Assembly: GCA_011392765.1 (NCBI GenBank)
Contig: WYCW01000003.1
Coordinates: forward strand, 1 to 44,458
Length of the DNA stretch: 44,458 bases
Direction: 5' to 3'
From: Candidatus Thiosymbion ectosymbiont of Catanema sp. Cochon2018
GTDB taxonomy: Bacteria; Pseudomonadota; Gammaproteobacteria; Chromatiales; Chromatiaceae
The translations under genes and the position numbers were made by a program. This document shows positions 41,152 to 44,458 of the stretch, piece after piece (the first letter of the stretch is position 1; the number at the start of each line of letters is the position of its first letter). The notes under the pieces are model-generated. The model was not told the origin of the DNA. It did not search any database and was given only the letters and a program-made list of their open reading frames with translations.

Positions 41152-42116
41152 TGAGCAGAAGAAAACTTGTCAGCTTCGATTGGGCGCTGAAGCGATTGCT
41201 GCGCAGCAAGGCCAACTACGAGGTATTGGAAGGCTTTTTGTCGGAATTGCTGAAGGACGACATCGAGATCCTGGAGATCATCGAGAGCGAGAGCAACCGA
41301 GACAGCGCCCACGACAAATCCAATCGCGTGGATATGAAGGTCCGAAACAGGAAACAGGAAATCATTCTCATCGAGCTCCAATACGAGCGGGAATTCGATT
41401 ATCTGCAACGGATCCTGTTTGCGACCGCCAAAACCATCACCGAACACTTATCCGCGGGGGAATCCTATGACCAGGTTGTCAAGGTGATCTCCGTAAACAT
41501 CCTGCACTTCGACCTGGGACAGGGCGAGGACTATGTCTATCATGGAAGGACCCGGTTCCATGGGATCCATTACCACGATGAGCTGCGGTTGAACAACAAA
41601 CAACAGGAGCTCTTCGGCAAGCAGTATCCGCATGAACTCTATCCGGAATACTATCTCCTCAAGGTCAAGCAATTCGACGATGTCGCCAAGGACTCCCTGG
41701 ACGAGTGGATCTATTTCCTGAAAAACGGAGAGATCCGGGAGGGGTTTCACGCCAAAGGACTGGCCAGGGCAAAGCAGGTCCTGGACATCATGAATCTGGA
41801 GGAAGAGGAACGGCTGGCGTACGAATGGTACAGCGAGGAGTTGCGTTACCAGGCCAGCATGTATCGCTCCTCCTTCTTTGACGGACGCATGGAGGGAAAG
41901 AAAGAGGGCCGGGAGGAGGGCCTGGAAGAGGGCCTGGAGAGAGGGATGAGGAAGGGTATGGAAAAGGGTATGGAAAAGGGTATGGAGAAGGGCCGGGAGG
42001 AGGGCCTGGAAAAGGGGAAAAAAGCGACGGCAAAAGTCATGAAACAGGCCGGGGAGCCGGTAGAAAAGATCATGCAATACACACAATTGACGCGGGAGGA
42101 GATCGAAGGTTTGTAA
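41151..42116 (+). CDS. Rpn/PDDEXK-family putative transposase-nuclease, copy 1
   Basis: A protein of 321 residues from ATG 41151 (MSRRKLVSFDWALKRLLRSK). The PD-(D/E)XK core is NRVDMKVRNRKQEIILIELQ, where D and the E-x-Q pair are the likely catalytic residues. Then YERE, ATAKTITEHLSAGESYDQVV and IHYHDELRLNNKQQELFG follow, typical of the PF12784-type 'nuclease family transposase' group. Near the end is a low-complexity series of EGLEEG, KGMEKG and KGREEG units (about residues 245-290), probably a charged helix. Relatives of E. coli RpnA promote recombination. A near-identical second copy follows after 104 bases. Confidence 0.88.
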   Translation: MSRRKLVSFDWALKRLLRSKANYEVLEGFLSELLKDDIEILEIIESESNRDSAHDKSNRVDMKVRNRKQEIILIELQYEREFDYLQRILFATAKTITEHLSAGESYDQVVKVISVNILHFDLGQGEDYVYHGRTRFHGIHYHDELRLNNKQQELFGKQYPHELYPEYYLLKVKQFDDVAKDSLDEWIYFLKNGEIREGFHAKGLARAKQVLDIMNLEEEERLAYEWYSEELRYQASMYRSSFFDGRMEGKKEGREEGLEEGLERGMRKGMEKGMEKGMEKGREEGLEKGKKATAKVMKQAGEPVEKIMQYTQLTREEIEGL

Positions 42117-42220
42117 GAGAACTCTCCCTGAGACCGAAGATATTTCAAGGTCGTAGGCTGGGTTGAGGTACGAAACCCAGCCTATGGGCTGAATAATTAC
42201 GAAACGGGGTTTGCAGCAGT

Positions 42221-43114
42221 ATGAACAAAAGAAAACTCGTCAGCTTCGATTGGGCGCTGAAGCGATTGCTGCGCAGCAAGACCAATTACGAGGTATTGGA
42301 AGGCTTCTTGTCAGAATTGTTGAAGGACGACATCGAGATCCTAGAGATCCTCGAGAGCGAGAGCAACCGCGACAACGCCCACGACAAATCCAATCGCGTG
42401 GATATGAAGGTCCGAAACCGGAAACAGGAAATCATTCTCATCGAGCTCCAATACGAGCGGGAACTCGATTATCTGCAACGGATCCTGTTTGCGACCGCCA
42501 AAACCATCACCGAACACTTATCCGCGGGGGAACCCTATGACCAGGTTGTCAAGGTAATCTCCGTAAACATCCTGCACTTCGACCTGGGACAGGGCGAGGA
42601 CTATGTCTATCATGGAAGGACCCGGTTCCATGGGATCCATTACCACGATGAGCTGCGGCTGAACAACAAACAACAGGAGCTCTTCGGCAAGCAGTATCCG
42701 CATGAGCTCTATCCGGAATACTATCTGCTCAAGGTCAAGCAATTCGACGATGTCGCCAAGGACTCCCTGCACGAGTGGATCTATTTCCTGAAAAACGGAG
42801 AGATCGCGGAAGGGTTTCACGCCAAAGGACTGGCCAGGGCAAAGAAGGTCCTGGACATCATGAATCTGGAGGAAGAGGAAAGGCTGGCTTACGAATGGTA
42901 TAGTGAGGAGTTGCGTTACCAGGCCAGTATGTATCGTTCTTCCTTCGTCGACGGACGCATGGAAGGAAAGAAAGAAGGCCGGGAGAAGGGCCGGGAGGAG
43001 GGCATGGAAAAAGGGAAAAAAGCGACGGCAAAAAGCATGAAGCAGGCCGGGGAGCCAGTAGAAAAGAGCATGAAATATACACAACTGACGCGGAAGGAGA
43101 TAGAAGGTTTGTGA
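42221..43114 (+). CDS. Rpn/PDDEXK-family putative transposase-nuclease, copy 2
   Basis: A protein of 297 residues from ATG 42221 (MNKRKLVSFDWALKRLLRSK). It is about 95% identical to copy 1, including the catalytic NRVDMKVRNRKQEIILIELQ. It is 24 residues shorter because the KG-E-KG repeat region is contracted. The duplicated part starts at the gene itself; upstream sequences differ except for half a family E repeat. The low synonymous divergence points to a recent duplication or continued gene conversion. Confidence 0.88.
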   Translation: MNKRKLVSFDWALKRLLRSKTNYEVLEGFLSELLKDDIEILEILESESNRDNAHDKSNRVDMKVRNRKQEIILIELQYERELDYLQRILFATAKTITEHLSAGEPYDQVVKVISVNILHFDLGQGEDYVYHGRTRFHGIHYHDELRLNNKQQELFGKQYPHELYPEYYLLKVKQFDDVAKDSLHEWIYFLKNGEIAEGFHAKGLARAKKVLDIMNLEEEERLAYEWYSEELRYQASMYRSSFVDGRMEGKKEGREKGREEGMEKGKKATAKSMKQAGEPVEKSMKYTQLTRKEIEGL

Positions 43115-43136
43115 GAGAGCACATGATACTGCATTA

Positions 43137-43203
43137 GAACCACGGATGGACACGGATGAACACGGATCATAATCGGTGTTTATCCGTGTCCATCCGTGGT
43201 TCT
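43137..43203. repeat. Palindromic repeat family B, near-perfect
   Basis: GAACCACGGATGGACACGGA pairs with ATCCGTGTCCATCCGTGGTT. It adjoins the broken end of the LRR gene, so it may have inserted there or sealed the break. Confidence 0.85.
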
Positions 43204-43204
43204 T

Positions 43205-43519
43205 CGGTGCGGTTTGTTTGAGCAGGAAACTGACGGCATCGAAGCCTTCCTTGACGACAGCGGCCAATTCGGGATGGAAGGGATTGGATTCGACCCTCAA
43301 TGTTTCGAGGTTATCCAACCGGCCCAGCGACACCGGCAGCGTCGTCAGTCGGTTCCCGGAGAGGTCCAGTGACCGTAACTGCATGAGCCGGCTCAGCGAT
43401 TCTGGCAGCTCGGTAAGCTTTGTGTCGCTACTACCGCTCAGATCGAGTATGGTCTCTTGGGTACGAAGGGCTTTTCTGATCTTCCATTCCGCAATGCGGT
43501 AAGCAGTGGTATCTGCCAT
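43205..43519 (-). pseudogene. Truncated leucine-rich-repeat protein
   Basis: Starts MADTTAYRIAEWKIRKALRT at ATG 43519 with GAGGGAG upstream. Then come leucine-rich repeats TKLTELPESLSRLMQLRSLD, LSGNRLTTLPVSLGRLDNLE, and NPFHPELAAVVKEGFDAVSF. The last segment resembles the LRR-to-Roc junction of bacterial ROCO GTPases. The family B repeat follows at once, and any further open frame is antisense to the Rpn copy, so the gene is cut at about 105 residues. Confidence 0.75.
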
Positions 43520-43617
43520 CGTCGATTTCTCCCTCTCGCATCAGTCGGGTAGGCTGGGTGGGGCGCGTGCCGCCCTGTTTGCCTGGGGGCGGATGGATCA
43601 CCCGACAAGACTTTTTT

Positions 43618-43676
43618 ATCCACGGATTTCGCAGATTCTCACAGATTATTTCGTTTTTCGTCTGCGAAAATCCGCT
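43618..43676. repeat. Palindromic repeat family A
   Basis: ATCCACGGATTTCGCAGATT on the left and CTGCGAAAATCCGC on the right, somewhat diverged. Confidence 0.7.
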
Positions 43677-43698
43677 GACATAGTCACAGTGCCAACCG

Positions 43699-43834
43699 CT
43701 AGGGGGCGTTCTCAATCTGGGGTTTTTACTTGCATTAGAACCACAGATGAACACAGATAAACACGGATCACAATCTGTGTTTATCTGTGTCTATCCGTGG
43801 CCCTTCAGTGCGATTCATTTGAAAACGTCCCCTA
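43699..43834. repeat. Family F end enclosing a family B palindrome
   Basis: CTAGGGGGCGTTCTCAAT starts the element (43699). A family B palindrome lies at 43738-43801 (GAACCACAGATGAACACAGA). The other end near 43823-43834 (AACGTCCCCTAA) is decayed. One element nested in another. I see no gene in 43835-43989. Confidence 0.6.
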
Positions 43835-43989
43835 ATAGGACAACCCGTAGATCATGTTTTCAGATGGTCGGCCTTGTGGGAGATTTGGTGGTCATAAGAT
43901 TTTCCAGTGGTGCATACTGTACTTCGTAAGATCTCTCCCTACGGTCGAGATGACAAGCCGTATTGTAGCCTGAAAATCAAATGGTTAGC

Positions 43990-44309
43990 CTAGGGGGCGT
44001 TCTCAATCAATAAATCATCTAAGAATCTGTCTAAAAACTAACACATCGATTTTAAATCGGTAGGCTGGGGGGCAAGGAACGAACCCCAGCTTTGGTTATT
44101 GCTGGGTTTTGGCCGTCCCTGGCCGCAACCCAGCCTACGGCCTACGGTCCCTTTTTAGACAGTCTCTAAGTGTTGTAGCTGGGTTGAGGAACGAAACCCA
44201 GCTTTTCCGATCCGCAATACCGTGTGCCGGGTTTAGCCGTCCCTGGCCGTAACCCAGCCTACGGGCTTGATTTTTATGATGATTTGGCTCAATTGAGAAC
44301 GCCCCCTAG
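43990..44309. repeat. Family F element enclosing two family E palindromes
   Basis: CTAGGGGGCGTTCTCAAT (43990-44007) and ATTGAGAACGCCCCCTAG (44292-44309) are perfect inverted ends with CTAG at each tip. Inside are two family E palindromes (about 44060-44138 and 44175-44263) and the pair TCTGTCTAAAAA/TTTTTAGACAG (44036 and 44151). About 320 bases, non-coding. Confidence 0.8.
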
Positions 44310-44436
44310 GGTCCGTTGTACGGACCAGGGCGAGCGCGTATAAACCCCTCCGAAAACATGATTTTGTAGATCCTATGAAGGCCCGCAGCGGGTTAACCTT
44401 AGAGGGTAAACCAAACCTAAAGAGGAGAACCCAAAG

Positions 44437-44458
44437 ATGACTGCGGACCTTCAAGAGC
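44437..44458 (+). CDS. Start of a gene cut by the window end
   Basis: ATGACTGCGGACCTTCAAGA at 44437 with GAGGAG about eleven bases upstream, preceded by a hairpin GGTCCG/CGGACC (44311-44327). Only MTADLQE is readable, so no product can be given. It might be a transposase, since it adjoins mobile-looking sequence. Confidence 0.4.

Noticed and set aside
42518-43519. LRR frame extended to 333 codons through the Rpn copy
   Set aside because: Only the first ~105 codons are LRR-like; the rest is the antisense of the palindrome and the Rpn gene. Annotated as a truncated gene instead.
44233-44454. Minus-strand 73-codon frame at the window end
   Set aside because: It runs through repeat E and the family F tip; no ribosome-binding site or domain.

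Overview
The window is a stretch of a gammaproteobacterial chromosome. It carries YacG and ZapD, a YebC protein, Gammaproteobacteria-type ribosomal protein, RNA polymerase and elongation factor genes, and a tRNA-Trp. The many palindromic intergenic repeats and the wealth of toxin-antitoxin and Rpn/Uma2-type nuclease genes are reminiscent of large-genomed sulfur-oxidising or symbiotic lineages (Chromatiales-like). That placement is a guess, and the genus cannot be read from the sequence.

The backbone lies on the minus strand and is read from high to low coordinates: rpsL, rpsG, fusA, tuf, tRNA-Trp, secE, nusG, rplK, rplA, rplJ, rplL, rpoB, rpoC, yebC, zapD, yacG. It is the normal str + rif machinery, but the order looks circularly permuted: the str block sits upstream of tuf-tRNA-Trp-secE instead of downstream of rpoC. 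It has also been split in two places where most bacteria keep the genes adjacent.

Split 1 (6.7-11.2 kb) separates rpoB from rpoC. It holds an intact hicBA module, a relB gene whose relE partner is truncated into a radC (JAMM) remnant, a frameshifted higA, a broken PD-(D/E)XK protein gene and the remains of a further toxin-antitoxin pair. Several of these genes end in attC-like sites, so the block looks like an integrase-less array of integron cassettes.

Split 2 (18.9-30.5 kb) separates nusG from rplK and is the most unusual part. It contains six paralogous genes with a nearly identical ~62-residue N-terminus: a Sec signal peptide, then a conserved stretch ending in a double-glycine-like motif LSDQEM(D/L)ETEGE. 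Each then has an unrelated, very basic, His/Arg/Trp-rich tail. Each is followed by a different small, AT-rich, mostly acidic protein gene. Broken and orphan copies of the partner genes lie between the pairs. The layout is that of a polymorphic toxin/immunity or bacteriocin array that changes by recombination through the conserved leader. Function is inferred only.

The right flank (37.7-44.5 kb) is accessory. It has a CusB-like efflux adaptor lipoprotein without its pump, a membrane-anchored unknown, two near-identical Rpn-type PD-(D/E)XK proteins, a truncated leucine-rich-repeat gene and nested palindromic elements. Intergenic regions throughout are filled with at least six families of inverted repeats. 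One of them supplies the stop codon of rpsL.
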